Assembly (NCBI GenBank): GCA_016223145.1
Contig: JACRPN010000004.1
Location: forward strand, 120,704 to 184,703
Direction of reading: 5' to 3'
DNA length: 64,000 nt
Source of the DNA: Armatimonadota bacterium
GTDB taxonomy: Bacteria > Armatimonadota > Fimbriimonadia > Fimbriimonadales > Fimbriimonadaceae
Of this stretch, positions 16,830 to 26,004 are shown one piece after another. Below the pieces are notes generated by a model. That model had not been told where the DNA came from, searched no databases, and saw only the letters and a program-made list of their open reading frames with translations. The first letter of the stretch is position 1, and the number at the start of each line of letters is the position of its first letter. Made by a program: the position numbers and the translations under genes.

Positions 16830-18020
16830 CTAAGCCTTGAACTGCTTGACCCGTTCGACGAACTCGTCGAAATAGGGCCTGGAATCCCAGGGCCCTGGCG
16901 CCGCCTCAGGATGGTACTGGATGCTCGATGCCCATGCCTCCGGGACTTCGATGCCCTCGACGGTTCCGTCATTGAGGTTGACCTGGGTCACCCTGCCCCC
17001 GCTGCCTGAGAGCGAGTCGGGATCGACGGCATAGCCGTGGTTCTGCGAGGTGATCGTCACAACCCGGGTCTTCAGGTCCTGAACCGGGTGGTTCGAGCCT
17101 CGATGGCCGAACTTGAGCTTGAACGTCTTCCCACCGATAGCTTGGCAAAGCAATTGATTGCCGAGACAGATGCCGAACATCGGTCTTTTGCCCAGAAGGT
17201 CTCGTACGGTCTCCACAACTCCGCCCAGCCGTGCTGGGTCGCCCGGGCCCGGCGAAAGCACGACGCCGTCTGGCTCCCAGGCCAGGACCTCCTCTGCGGA
17301 CACTGTCGCCGGAAGCACAATCGGACGGCACCCTGCCCTCCAGAACCGCCTGAGGATGTTGAACTTCAGCCCGCAATCGATGACCACGAGCCGAATGCGG
17401 CTCTCGTCGTCCTGGGCTTCCACCGATTCCTTGCCGGAAGCGCCCCACTTGTAGGGGGCCTTGGTGCTCACTTTGTAGACGAAGTCGGTGTCGTCGTAAG
17501 CCTGTGTCTCCCGAAGGCGCTGGATTGCCAGAGCCGGTGGGCCGTTGGTGATGCAACCCATCGAGACTCCGCCCGAGCGAATTCGTTTGGTGACGGCGCG
17601 CGTGTCGATGCCTTGAATCCCCACCAGCCCCCGCTCGATCATGATCTGGTTGGGCGATTTCGTGGAGCGCCAGTTGCTGGGCGAATCGCAGGCCTCTTTG
17701 ACAATGAAACCCGTTGGCTGGACCCTATCGGATTCGAAATCGTCCTCATTGATCCCGTAGTTGCCGATCAAAGGATAGGTGAGCATCACCATCTGGCCGG
17801 CGTAACTCGGGTCGGTCAGGATCTCCTGATAGCCGGTCATCCCCGTATTGAAGACGACCTCCCCGCTGGTCTCCCCCTGGGCTCCAAGCGCGGAGCCGGT
17901 ATAGGTCGTGCCATCGCTAAGGACAAGATGCGCCGTCAATGTTTCGCCTTGGGCCAGGAGGCGCGCGACAGCACCGTCTCGAACACCCTTGGAACCCGGA
18001 GGATTATACCGAGGGGCCAT
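16830..18020 (-). CDS. carA: carbamoyl-phosphate synthase small chain
   Basis: 396 residues. The N-terminal CPSase_sm domain (AHLVLSDGTTYTGSALGAQGETSGEVVFNT) is followed by a class I glutamine amidotransferase domain. The nucleophile Cys is in PMFGICLGNQLLCQ, and the His/Glu pair is in SIQYHPEAAPGP. It hydrolyses glutamine and feeds ammonia to CarB. ATG 18020 is chosen because the frame's GTG at 18104 would overlap the divergent mscS gene (start 18045). The true start could be slightly further inside. The carB halves follow on the same strand after an opposite-strand PEP-CTERM gene. Confidence 0.94.
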   Translation of the reverse strand: MAPRYNPPGSKGVRDGAVARLLAQGETLTAHLVLSDGTTYTGSALGAQGETSGEVVFNTGMTGYQEILTDPSYAGQMVMLTYPLIGNYGINEDDFESDRVQPTGFIVKEACDSPSNWRSTKSPNQIMIERGLVGIQGIDTRAVTKRIRSGGVSMGCITNGPPALAIQRLRETQAYDDTDFVYKVSTKAPYKWGASGKESVEAQDDESRIRLVVIDCGLKFNILRRFWRAGCRPIVLPATVSAEEVLAWEPDGVVLSPGPGDPARLGGVVETVRDLLGKRPMFGICLGNQLLCQAIGGKTFKLKFGHRGSNHPVQDLKTRVVTITSQNHGYAVDPDSLSGSGGRVTQVNLNDGTVEGIEVPEAWASSIQYHPEAAPGPWDSRPYFDEFVERVKQFKA

Positions 18021-18044
18021 GGGGTAGAACTTGTCGCGAACAGG

Positions 18045-18872
18045 ATGCCGCACCTTGCTGTCTTCGACGACCTGGCCGAATGGCTGAATCGGCCCTTCTT
18101 CCACTTGGGAGAATGGGACCTAACCGCTTTCGTGATGATCCGGCTGGTTCTCTATCCGGTTCTCGCCATTCTTCTCGCAAAGTGGATCCGCCGTGGAGTT
18201 CGTAGGGGCCTCAAGCGCCATCCCCATATCGACGAGGCCACTCATCGAGCCATCGCGACGGTCGTTTACTATGTTTCGCTGATCATCGGCGTTCTGGTGG
18301 CCCTTAACGCGGCGGGCATGCCGATCCAGAATCTGGCCGTCTTCAGCGGTGCGATCGGCCTCGGCATCGGTCTCGGCCTGCAGCAGATCGCCCAGAACTT
18401 CCTTTCCGGAATCCTGCTGCTGACGGGAAGGTCGGTGAGAACAGGGGACTGGCTAACCTATGACGGGCACGAGGGCTCGGTCGAGGATATCGGGTTCTAC
18501 TCCACTCTGATCCGTACGCCGGACGACGGGGAGATGATCGTTCCGAACTCTCAACTGCTGAACGGCAAGGTGATCAACTGGACCCGGAAACGCGCCCTCA
18601 GGCGCATCACGGTGGCGATGCCGCTCTCGCACAAGCACGAAACCGAGCAATGTCAGAGAGTGCTTTTGGAGGCTGTCGCCGGCTGCCCGGGCGTCCTCAA
18701 CGATCCAAAGCCGAGCGTTGCGATCAAAGGCGTTCGCGCCGCGGGGGCGGATTGGGACGTTTCAGTTTGGACTTCTGAGCATGTCTCCAGCCCAGGGGTT
18801 CTTTCCAGCCGGCTAGTGGCGCGGTGCCTTGAGGCCTGCCGAGAGAATGGGATCGAGCTAGCGGCGACGTGA
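18045..18872 (+). CDS. mscS: MscS-family mechanosensitive channel
   Basis: 275 residues. An N-terminal WLNRPFFHLGEWDLTAFVMIRLVLYPVLAILLAKW segment with transmembrane helices leads to the pore-lining helix and the MscS signature (GAIGLGIGLGLQQIAQNFLSGILLL). A cytoplasmic beta domain follows (VRTGDWLTYDGHEGSVEDIGFYSTLIRTPDDGEMIVPNSQLLNGKVINW). It opens on membrane tension after osmotic downshock. ATG 18045 lies 24 bases from the divergent carA start. The long upstream frame overlapping carA is a shadow. Confidence 0.92.
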   Translation: MPHLAVFDDLAEWLNRPFFHLGEWDLTAFVMIRLVLYPVLAILLAKWIRRGVRRGLKRHPHIDEATHRAIATVVYYVSLIIGVLVALNAAGMPIQNLAVFSGAIGLGIGLGLQQIAQNFLSGILLLTGRSVRTGDWLTYDGHEGSVEDIGFYSTLIRTPDDGEMIVPNSQLLNGKVINWTRKRALRRITVAMPLSHKHETEQCQRVLLEAVAGCPGVLNDPKPSVAIKGVRAAGADWDVSVWTSEHVSSPGVLSSRLVARCLEACRENGIELAAT

Positions 18873-18896
18873 GATGTCCGATCTTGCGGTCGAGCA

Positions 18897-18990
18897 ACCC
18901 GGGCGAGACGCCTGCGCTTGCCCGGCGCAACTGGGCACGGTGGTCCTCTGCAATGCCTCTGCAAAGCAACCCAGGCGAGACGCCTGGGCT
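18897..18990. repeat. two copies of hairpin repeat around CCAGGCG-aga-CGCCTGG
   Basis: One copy is perfect: CCAGGCG at 18971-18977, CGCCTGG at 18981-18987, within AACCCAGGCGAGACGCCTGG. The other at about 18899-18916 has the same loop aga with CCGGGCG/CGCCTGC arms. They lie between mscS and murQ, which converge. Confidence 0.6.
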
Positions 18991-19037
18991 ACAGGGTTTG
19001 GCAGGGCACGGGTGCGAGGCGACTGGGCCACTGGGCG

Positions 19038-19877
19038 CTAGTCCACCCACGCGCCGGTTTGCGCCGTCGACCTCAACCTTTCGGCCTCCAGGACCTCGCG
19101 GATGTTGTAGCCGTTCCTTTCCAGAGCCTGCTGCGCCTCCTCGGTGGAAAGCGTGGTGAGGTCGTGAACGATCTTAACGCAGCGCTCGCGGAGCTTGGCA
19201 TTGGTGGCCTTCACATCGACCATTAAATTCTCGACCACCTTGCCACAAAGCACCATCGCTGCTGTGCTGATCGCATTGAGCACCATCTTCTGCGACGTCC
19301 CCGCCTTAAGGCGCGTGGACCCGGTGAGCACCTCGGGCCCTGTGAGCAGGCAGATCGCGTGGTCAGCGGCTCTGAGCAGAGGCGTATTGCGCGTGTTCGC
19401 TATGCCACAGGTCCAGGCGCCCTTTTGGTGGGCATGCCGGACGCCGCTTACCGTAAAGGGCGTCTTTCCGCTGGCAGAGATGCCGAACACCAGATCGTCC
19501 GGGGTGATTCCGACCTCGTTCAGAGCTTCGACGGCCGCATGCTCGTCGTCTTCCGCGCGCTCGATCGCCGAAGTCTGTGCCTTGCTTCCTCCCGCGACGA
19601 CCGCGACGAACCGATCGGGATCGACGCTGAAGGTAGGAGGCATTTCGGCGGCATCGGCATTGGCGATTCTGCCGCTGGTGCCCGCGCCGATGTAGATGAT
19701 GCGGCCCCCCGATTGGTAGGCCTTGGCCATTCGTTCCGCCGCGATCGCGATGGAGGTCTCAGCGGACTTGATCGCTGCAAGGATCGCCTGATCCTCTAGG
19801 TTCATGAGTCGGACGATTTCGGTCGCCGACATGTGGTCAAGCTTGGTGGTGCGGGGGTTTCTTGCCTCTGTACTCAT
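19038..19877 (-). CDS. murQ: N-acetylmuramic acid 6-phosphate etherase
   Basis: 279 residues, slightly shorter than the usual ~300. The SIS-fold family features are present: GGRIIYIGAGTSGRIANADAAEMPPTF, AGGSKAQTSAIERAEDDE, GISASGKTPFTVSGVRHA, and TRLKAGTSQKMVLNAISTAAM with the EVLTGSTRLKAGT loop. It cleaves the lactyl ether of MurNAc-6-P to give GlcNAc-6-P during peptidoglycan recycling. It sits about 110 bases downstream of a BadF-type sugar kinase gene on the same strand, a logical partner. Confidence 0.94.
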   Translation of the reverse strand: MSTEARNPRTTKLDHMSATEIVRLMNLEDQAILAAIKSAETSIAIAAERMAKAYQSGGRIIYIGAGTSGRIANADAAEMPPTFSVDPDRFVAVVAGGSKAQTSAIERAEDDEHAAVEALNEVGITPDDLVFGISASGKTPFTVSGVRHAHQKGAWTCGIANTRNTPLLRAADHAICLLTGPEVLTGSTRLKAGTSQKMVLNAISTAAMVLCGKVVENLMVDVKATNAKLRERCVKIVHDLTTLSTEEAQQALERNGYNIREVLEAERLRSTAQTGAWVD

Positions 19878-19986
19878 GGATTCGGGTGCGGGACGCCGTT
19901 GTCCCGCGCATGCTCTTCATCTTTACGTTCAGAGGTCGATTTGCATCGTCGCGAGGTACCGGGGCAAGGCTCTTGCCACTCGCGTG

Positions 19987-20961
19987 TCAAGCTCCCAGCA
20001 ACTCCCAAGCAAGACGCAAGGCTCCCACAACGGGCGGACTCTTGAACGGCACAAAGCATACTTGAATGCCAAGATTGAAGTCTTGCCACGAGCGCTCCAG
20101 TGCGTCCTGAAAGACACGGCCACTTTTCCACACGCCCCCTGCGAGGGCCACCGACACGGGCCGCCCTTCTTCTCGGCCGAGGGCTGGGTGGAATCGCGCC
20201 AAGTGGTCGGCGAGCTGAAGCGCGAGCGCTTTGGACTCGCTCGCCAAAAAAGCCTGGGCATAGGGCTCCCCAGCTTTGACGTCCCTGGAGAACGACTCCA
20301 GGTGCTTGGCCAATTCCGCGACCGGCGAAGGTGCTCGATAGATCGCGGCGATTGCCTGCGCCTCCATGGCAGCGATAGTCTGCAGCGATGGCGCATCGCT
20401 TCCAAACGCGCTTCTTTCCAATGGCTCCCTGCCGGCCAAGAGCCCGTGCAAGAACGCTTCTCTTCCGAATCGAAAGGCCGATCCGACGTCGCCCAGCAAG
20501 TAGCCCCTGCCACCCGTCTTGACGAAGCGGCCCCCTATCCTTGAGCACACGACGCTGCCCGTGCCCGCCACCAGGGCCACGTCGGCATACGAGGCCGAAT
20601 GGGCAGCGGCATAGTCGGGGTAAGCGGAGTATCGCGCACCGGGGAAGGCGTCGGACAAGCAGGCGATGGCCCTTTGGCGATCATCTTCGGTCAGAAGGCC
20701 GGCAAAGCATCCACAGACGGCATCGGGAGTCGGGCAGCCCTCTGTTGCCCTCCTGATATGGTCCTTCAGGAGTTGCCGAGGGGTTGTGGCGACGTTGGCA
20801 GCGCCGGACTGACCCCGAAACACCACGTGTAGCGCTGCAGCCGCTTCCTCGTTTTGGTTCGTGAATGAGCTTGGGGGTGAGCTGGTAGCCCCGGGGGCCA
20901 CCTCCGCAGCCCACGCCCTGCAAGAAGTGCCGCCACCGTCGATTCCAAGGATCAAGGCCAT
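19987..20961 (-). CDS. BadF/BadG-type ATPase, probable amino-sugar kinase
   Basis: 324 residues of the ASKHA (actin-like ATPase) fold. The phosphate-1 motif is at the N terminus (MALILGIDGGGTSCRAWAA), and the central VALVAGTGSVVCSR and GGRGYLLGDVGSAFRFGREA segments are typical of N-acetylglucosamine/N-acetylmuramate kinases. Next to murQ it probably phosphorylates GlcNAc or MurNAc in cell-wall recycling. ATG 20961 is preferred over GTG 20997. The substrate is inferred from context only. Confidence 0.82.
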   Translation of the reverse strand: MALILGIDGGGTSCRAWAAEVAPGATSSPPSSFTNQNEEAAAALHVVFRGQSGAANVATTPRQLLKDHIRRATEGCPTPDAVCGCFAGLLTEDDRQRAIACLSDAFPGARYSAYPDYAAAHSASYADVALVAGTGSVVCSRIGGRFVKTGGRGYLLGDVGSAFRFGREAFLHGLLAGREPLERSAFGSDAPSLQTIAAMEAQAIAAIYRAPSPVAELAKHLESFSRDVKAGEPYAQAFLASESKALALQLADHLARFHPALGREEGRPVSVALAGGVWKSGRVFQDALERSWQDFNLGIQVCFVPFKSPPVVGALRLAWELLGA

Positions 20962-21019
20962 CTGACGGTGGCGGTTTACCCGATTCGCAGCACTCACTCG
21001 GGAACAGGGGCTCGCGGTA

Positions 21020-21877
21020 TCAGCGCAAGGACTCTAAACGGCGGATTCGCTCCTCCGTGCTGGGGTGCGATCTGAAGAGGTTCAACAGCCCCGATCCGAC
21101 TCCGCCAAACGGGTTGACAATGCAAAGGTGCGCAGCCTGCGGCGGCATATGGCCCGGGATAGCCGTGGCGCCGCGCTCAAGCTTTCGAAGCGCGTTCGCC
21201 AGCCCGTGCGGTGTGCCCGCGATCTCGGCGCCTTCGCGGTCCGCTTCGAACTCGCGCGCTCGGGAGATCGTCATCTGCACCGCGATCGCGGCGATCGGCG
21301 CCACGATGCTGACCAGCAGAAGCACGAGCGGGTTGCCGCCTTCGCGGTCGTCACCTCCGCCAAAAAACGAGAAGAACCGAAGGAAGTTGGCCAGCATCAT
21401 GACGGCGCCAGCGATCGTGGCCACGATCGCCATCGTGAGGGTGTCGCGGTGTTTGATGTGCGCCATCTCGTGTGCGATCACGCCCTCGACCTCCGGCTGG
21501 TCGAGGATGTCCAGGAGTCCGGTATTGACCGCTACGACGCCGTGCTTCGGGCTGCGGCCCGTGGCAAAAGCATTCGGCGACGGGTCGTCTACGACGTAGA
21601 GCTTCGGAGTCGGGATGCCCGCGCGGGAAGCCAGACGCCGCACCATTGCATACAGCTCCGGGGCTTCCTCCGGTTCGACGGGCTTGGCGCGCGTCATCGC
21701 GATCACCAGGTTGCTGGAGAACCAGAACGTGCCAAGGTTCATCAGCGCGGCGACACCAAACGCCAGCACGGCGCCGGTCGTTCCGCCAAACTTGCTTCCA
21801 AGCCAAACGACGAGCGCGGTCAGGGCCACCATCAGCACTCCGACCTTGATTGCGGTTGTCACAGTTGACAGTCTCAT
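21020..21877 (-). CDS. htpX: HtpX-like M48 membrane metalloprotease
   Basis: 285 residues. Two N-terminal transmembrane segments are followed by the zinc motif HEMAH at residues 136-140 and a third ligand in the REFEADREGAE segment at about 208-218, with two more membrane helices between them. It degrades damaged membrane proteins. The start is ATG 21877 (MRLSTVTTAIKVGV); the open frame to 22090 runs through a terminator and low-complexity repeat DNA and is not coding. It ends 58 bases before the kinase gene start, so the two may be co-transcribed. Confidence 0.9.
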   Translation of the reverse strand: MRLSTVTTAIKVGVLMVALTALVVWLGSKFGGTTGAVLAFGVAALMNLGTFWFSSNLVIAMTRAKPVEPEEAPELYAMVRRLASRAGIPTPKLYVVDDPSPNAFATGRSPKHGVVAVNTGLLDILDQPEVEGVIAHEMAHIKHRDTLTMAIVATIAGAVMMLANFLRFFSFFGGGDDREGGNPLVLLLVSIVAPIAAIAVQMTISRAREFEADREGAEIAGTPHGLANALRKLERGATAIPGHMPPQAAHLCIVNPFGGVGSGLLNLFRSHPSTEERIRRLESLR

Positions 21878-21956
21878 ATCTTCTCTTTTTGAACACCCGA
21901 GCTTCCGCGACCGTGGACCTGCGACCTCGGACCTCGAACTTCCGTCCCCGGCCAAC

Positions 21957-21992
21957 AAAAAAGACCTCGGCCGGATCTCCGGCGAAGGTCTT
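21957..21992 (-). terminator. intrinsic terminator
   Basis: An AAGACCT...AGGTCTT stem with an inner CCGG/CCGG continuation (12 of 14 positions pair) is followed on the minus strand by a six-T run. It ends the aspartase/fumarase transcript and separates it from htpX. Confidence 0.8.
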
Positions 21993-22136
21993 GCCTCAGT
22001 GCCCGGGACCGGCCTTTCGGCGTCTTGACGATCCCGCGCTCCCGTTGGGTCTACCCGCCGGGCGCTACTCCCCTTCGTATGGGCGTTCAATCCTTACAAA
22101 CGAAGAAGGAAGGCGTTTCGTTCCGTCGCACCGTGC

Positions 22137-23594
22137 CTAACCCCCGCCCTTACCAGGAATTCCGGGCTCGGTGAGCAGGGCGGGGTCGAGCGCACGGGCC
22201 AGGGTGGCCTCATCGAGCAGGTTCCGCTCGCGCACCACTGCCGGAATCGTCTTGCCCTCGGCGAGAGCCTGCTTCACCACCTCGGCGGCGGTCTTATAGC
22301 CCACAAAGGTGTTCAGCGCGGTCGCCAGACTCGGCGAGATCTCAGCGTAGTACTTGCAGCGCTCGACGTTGGCCTTGATCCCCTCGACGCAGTTGTCGCT
22401 GAACGTATGCAGCGTTTCGGTGAGGATTTGCAGGCTGAACTGCGCCGAAAACGCCATGCTGGGCATCATCACGTTTAGTTCAAGCTGGCCTGCTTGCACA
22501 CAGTAGTCCATCGCCTGGCACTGGCCGAGCACCTGGTAAAGCACCAGGTTCAGGTTCTCCGCCATGCTGGGGTTCACCTTGCCCGGCATGATGCTGCTTC
22601 CAGGTTGCACCGGCGGCAAGACGATCTCAGCGATGCCGGTGAGGGGCCCCGAACACAGAAGCCGCAGGTCGTTGGTGATTCGGGTGAGCTCCAGGCAGAA
22701 GATCCTCAGCGCTGCTGATAGCGCCGAAACCGGCAGCTGCGATTGCATCGCCTCAACCATGTTTGGAGAGTGCCTGAACGGCAACAAGGTGTACTTTTCC
22801 AGATATTCAACTACGGAGAAGCGATACTCGGGGTGGGTGTTCAGCCCCGTGCCGGCGGCGGAGCCGCCGATTCCCAGTTCCTCAAGCTCGTGCGCGGCGT
22901 GCTCGAACCACTTGCGGCAGCGCTTGATCGTATCGGCGTAGCCTCGAAACTCCTGGCCCAGCCGAATGGGAACGGCGTCCTGAAGATGAGTCCGTCCAGA
23001 CTTGAGCACGTTGTCGAACTCCTCGGCCTTCAATTCAAACGCGTCGTAGAGCTTGTCGATCGCTTTATAGAAGTCCTCGAGCATGAGCCTGGACATGACG
23101 CGGATTGCCGTGGGCACCGTGTCGTTGGTGGACTGGCCGTAGTTCGGATGGTCGTTTGGGTTGACCTTTTGGTACTCGCCCTTCTTCCCGCCAAGGATCT
23201 CTTCAGCTCTATTGGCAAGAACCTCGTTACAGTTCATGTTGAAGCTGGTCCCGGCGCCCATGTGGAAGACGTCGACGGGGAACTGGGAGCGAAGGTCTGG
23301 GGTCTGAGGTCCGAGGTCCGAGGGGATCTGTTGGTACTTGTAGGGGCTCTGAGCGAGGATCTCGTTGCAGGCCTGAACGATGGCGTTGCCAATTTCTGGA
23401 GTGAGGAGGCCCAAGTCGGCGTTGGTTTGTGCGGCCGCCTTCTTTATGAGGATAAAGGCGTCGATGAAGCGGGCGTGCTCAGTTAGGCCCGAGATTTGGA
23501 AAAGTTTCCGGCTGCGCTCGGCCTGGGAGCCCCAGTAGGCGTTTTCGGGGACTTCGACATTGCCAAGGGAGTCTTTTTCGATGCGAACGCTCAT
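22137..23594 (-). CDS. aspA: aspartate ammonia-lyase / class II fumarase family enzyme
   Basis: 485 residues of the aspartase/fumarase superfamily. The signature loop GSSIMPGKVNP is present, as are NYGQSTNDTVPTAIRV, SGRTHLQDAVPIRLGQEF and GGSAAGTGLNTHPEYR. The stretch MDYCVQAGQLELNVMMP matches aspartases (AGQLELNVMEP) better than fumarases, so fumarate plus ammonia to aspartate is the preferred reaction; fumarate hydratase activity cannot be excluded. An insert of about 21 residues at 83-103 (QSPYKYQQIPSDLGPQTPDLR) precedes QFPVDVFHMGAGTSFNMN, where relatives have only a short linker. It is encoded by repeat DNA. Confidence 0.85.
   Translation of the reverse strand: MSVRIEKDSLGNVEVPENAYWGSQAERSRKLFQISGLTEHARFIDAFILIKKAAAQTNADLGLLTPEIGNAIVQACNEILAQSPYKYQQIPSDLGPQTPDLRSQFPVDVFHMGAGTSFNMNCNEVLANRAEEILGGKKGEYQKVNPNDHPNYGQSTNDTVPTAIRVMSRLMLEDFYKAIDKLYDAFELKAEEFDNVLKSGRTHLQDAVPIRLGQEFRGYADTIKRCRKWFEHAAHELEELGIGGSAAGTGLNTHPEYRFSVVEYLEKYTLLPFRHSPNMVEAMQSQLPVSALSAALRIFCLELTRITNDLRLLCSGPLTGIAEIVLPPVQPGSSIMPGKVNPSMAENLNLVLYQVLGQCQAMDYCVQAGQLELNVMMPSMAFSAQFSLQILTETLHTFSDNCVEGIKANVERCKYYAEISPSLATALNTFVGYKTAAEVVKQALAEGKTIPAVVRERNLLDEATLARALDPALLTEPGIPGKGGG
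23286..23345 (-). repeat. in-frame repeat insert inside aspA/fumC-like gene
   Basis: On the plus strand the DNA reads GGTCTGAGGTCCGAGGTCCG at 23301-23320. This 20-base core is identical to 51747-51766 inside the metH gene, where it lies in the opposite orientation relative to the reading frame. It encodes the extra segment at about residues 83-103 of the enzyme. Confidence 0.75.
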
Positions 23595-23829
23595 GGTGAA
23601 TTGAGTCTACTTGGGGGAGCGAAGAAGGGGTGAGGGGTCTATTGGGGGAGATGGAGGGTGAGGGAGGGCGGGGTGGGGATGACGTTGAGCCGGTAGCTGG
23701 GAATTCGACGCCGGCTCCCGAAATGGGGTGGGTTTGCCCAGAGCGCTCAGCGGGCGTTCACCCCCCAGACCCCCACCTTCAAGCGGAGGGGGAGCTGCGG
23801 CTTGACTCACACAGGGCCGCGCCAAGTCC
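23595..23829. other. gene-free spacer with purine-rich low-complexity DNA
   Basis: About 235 bases of G-rich words (GGGTGAGGGG, GGAGGGTGAGGGAGGGCGGGG) and C-rich words further on (CACCCCCCAGACCCCCACC). These resemble the tracts at 49460-49576 and 26330-26390. No convincing gene or terminator seen. Confidence 0.5.
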
Positions 23830-26004
23830 CTATCGCGTTCGCCAACTGGGCTGGTAGTTGAACTTCCCGCCTCCGGCCACGGTCCGTACGTTCGATCCGT
23901 CGGCGTCCATCACCGAAATGTCCCATAGAGTCTGGCAGAATGCAATGCGCCTGCCATCTGGAGAAAACGCAGGTTCGAAGCCATTCTTAAGGACAGTCAG
24001 GCCGCTTCCGTCGCTATTCATCAAATAGACCCTTCGAGTGCCTCCAGCCTCGCTGTCAAATGCGATTTTGGCGCCGTCAGGTGACCAACTCGGACGAAAG
24101 GCACAGTTGCCAATTGTGGTTAGCCTCTTGGTTTGGCCTGTCTGTGGAGAAATCAGCCAGACGTCGCTATCGTGGACATAGGCTATCCATGAGCCATCGG
24201 GACTCCAGGCTGGGTGCCAGTCTTGCCCTGAGTTGTTGGTGATGTTCACAAGATTGGAGCCGTCGGAGTCCAGGATATAGAGGTCCATGTAGCCTCCGAC
24301 TCCGAGCCCGTGGCAAACGATCTTGCGCCCGTCGGGTGACCAGGACGGGCTGGTCAAGGCCGCCGGATTGAGGTGCACCCGATTCGACCCGTCTGGGGCC
24401 ATCGTCCAAAGCGAATAGTCGTAGGAAAACAGGATTTTGGAGCCGTTCGGTGAATACACAGGCCAGATCTCGTCGCTGTCGCCGCCATCGCCCAACGTAC
24501 GGCGATCGGTCCCATCGGGCTTGATGGTGAAGATCGTGCGTGGACCAACGGTCTCTGGCTTGCTCCAGAAGACGATCCTGGCCTCAACGATGACTGTTAC
24601 AGCCGCCGTCCCACTTGCATTTGGGTCAGCCTTGCTGGTCGCCCTGACCGTGTAAGTCCCCAATGTTTGAGGCGCCCGGTAGTTCCCCTGCGCCGAAATC
24701 GATCCTCCCCCTTCCTCTTCCACGCTCCAGGTGACCTCCTGGTTCGGGCTGCCCTCCACCACCGCCGTGAAGTGCTCCGACGCGTCCTGCTCCAGGGTCA
24801 CCGGGTTCGGGCTCACCGTCACAGTCAAGGTGCCCGACTGCACCGTGACCTTCGACGTCCCGGCGACGGCCGGATCTGCCACGGCCCGCGCCTCGACGGT
24901 CACCGCCATCGGCGTCGCGGGCGCCGTGTAGAGCCCGTTCGCGTCGATGCTTCCGCCGCCTGCGGTCAGCACCTTCCAGGTGACCGCCTGGTTCGGGCTG
25001 CCGATCACGAACGCCGAGAACTGCTGCTGCCCATTTGGACCCACCGTCACCGGATTGGGCGAAACGTCCACCTCCAGAGTCTCCATCTGCACGATCACCA
25101 GCGCCGTCGCCGTCTTGGAGGGATCGGCCGCCGAGCGCGCCTCGATCGTCACGTACATCAGTTCCGGTGGCGCTGTGTACAGCCCGCCGCTCGATATGGA
25201 GCCGCCGTTTGCCGTCAGCACACTCCAGGTGACCTGCTGGTTGGCGGTCCCGTACACCGTCGCCGTGAACTGCTTGGAGTCCGCAGGCTGGACCAGAGCC
25301 GAGAGAGGGTTGATCTCGACGCTGATCGCCGAATCCACCGTGACAGCAACCGTGGCGGGTGCGCTGGCCACGCCATCGACCGTGGCGATGACGCTCGCCG
25401 AGCCCAGGGCCCTTCCTTTGGCGTAGCCGTCCTGAAACGCCAGCTTGTCGGAGCCCGATGTGACCGTCCAGACCGCAGAGCCTCCGCTGACAGCCACGAT
25501 CCCGCCTCCTGAGTCCTTGGCGCTGAACTGAAGCTGCTTCGTCTGATCGATGCCCACAGACTGCCCTGCCGGCACGCTGACGCTCGATACCGTGCCCACG
25601 GTACTTATCGAACCGGAGAGGGTTCCGTCCGGCTGGACCGAGAGAGTGCCCGAGGCGACCCCAACGACGCTTCCCGTGCCGTTGCCCTGAGCGAAGAAGG
25701 TCGCGGTGACGCGGTGAGCCCCGACCTTGGCCTTGATGCCGGTCGTGTAAGTCTCGGAATGGGAAGATGGGTCCGCGCTTCGGTTGGCCGGGTACAGAAG
25801 GTCGCTGCCGGACTCGGAGGCGCCCTCCACGCGCAGCACCACCGAAAGCGCCGAGCCTGGGCCATCCAGAGACCTGCTCCTAAGCCCCCAATCCACGGAG
25901 AACTTGAGCGAAGCGAAAAACGTAGAGCCACCGCCGCCCCCTCCACAGCCGAAAAGCACGCAGAGCAGTGCGATGGGCACCACCAGCCAGAACCAGGTTT
26001 TCAC
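23830..26004 (-). CDS. lipoprotein with Ig-like repeats and TolB-type propeller
   Basis: 724 residues. It begins MKTWFWLVVPIALLCVLFGCGGGGGG, a signal peptide with lipobox cysteine at 20 and a poly-Gly spacer. After a beta region come three related Ig-like/BIG units (SPNPVTVGPNGQQQFSAF...QAVTWKVL...GGSIDANGLYTAP and two close variants, about residues 230-475). A C-terminal six-bladed propeller of PD40/TolB blades follows (YSPNGSKILFSYD, WSPDGRKIVC, WSPDGSWIAYV, WSPDGAKIAFDS, FSPDGRRIAFC). It is an outer-surface or periplasmic protein, probably binding or scaffolding; no enzymatic motif seen. Confidence 0.82.
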   Translation of the reverse strand: MKTWFWLVVPIALLCVLFGCGGGGGGSTFFASLKFSVDWGLRSRSLDGPGSALSVVLRVEGASESGSDLLYPANRSADPSSHSETYTTGIKAKVGAHRVTATFFAQGNGTGSVVGVASGTLSVQPDGTLSGSISTVGTVSSVSVPAGQSVGIDQTKQLQFSAKDSGGGIVAVSGGSAVWTVTSGSDKLAFQDGYAKGRALGSASVIATVDGVASAPATVAVTVDSAISVEINPLSALVQPADSKQFTATVYGTANQQVTWSVLTANGGSISSGGLYTAPPELMYVTIEARSAADPSKTATALVIVQMETLEVDVSPNPVTVGPNGQQQFSAFVIGSPNQAVTWKVLTAGGGSIDANGLYTAPATPMAVTVEARAVADPAVAGTSKVTVQSGTLTVTVSPNPVTLEQDASEHFTAVVEGSPNQEVTWSVEEEGGGSISAQGNYRAPQTLGTYTVRATSKADPNASGTAAVTVIVEARIVFWSKPETVGPRTIFTIKPDGTDRRTLGDGGDSDEIWPVYSPNGSKILFSYDYSLWTMAPDGSNRVHLNPAALTSPSWSPDGRKIVCHGLGVGGYMDLYILDSDGSNLVNITNNSGQDWHPAWSPDGSWIAYVHDSDVWLISPQTGQTKRLTTIGNCAFRPSWSPDGAKIAFDSEAGGTRRVYLMNSDGSGLTVLKNGFEPAFSPDGRRIAFCQTLWDISVMDADGSNVRTVAGGGKFNYQPSWRTR

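Noticed and set aside
17037..18044. Long plus-strand frame upstream of mscS that would make a 611-residue protein
   Set aside because: It lies antisense to the well-supported carA gene and has no channel-family similarity until 18045.
21878..22090. N-terminal extension of the HtpX-like protease
   Set aside because: Would run through the intrinsic terminator at 21957-21992 and repeat DNA. The membrane anchor begins at ATG 21877.
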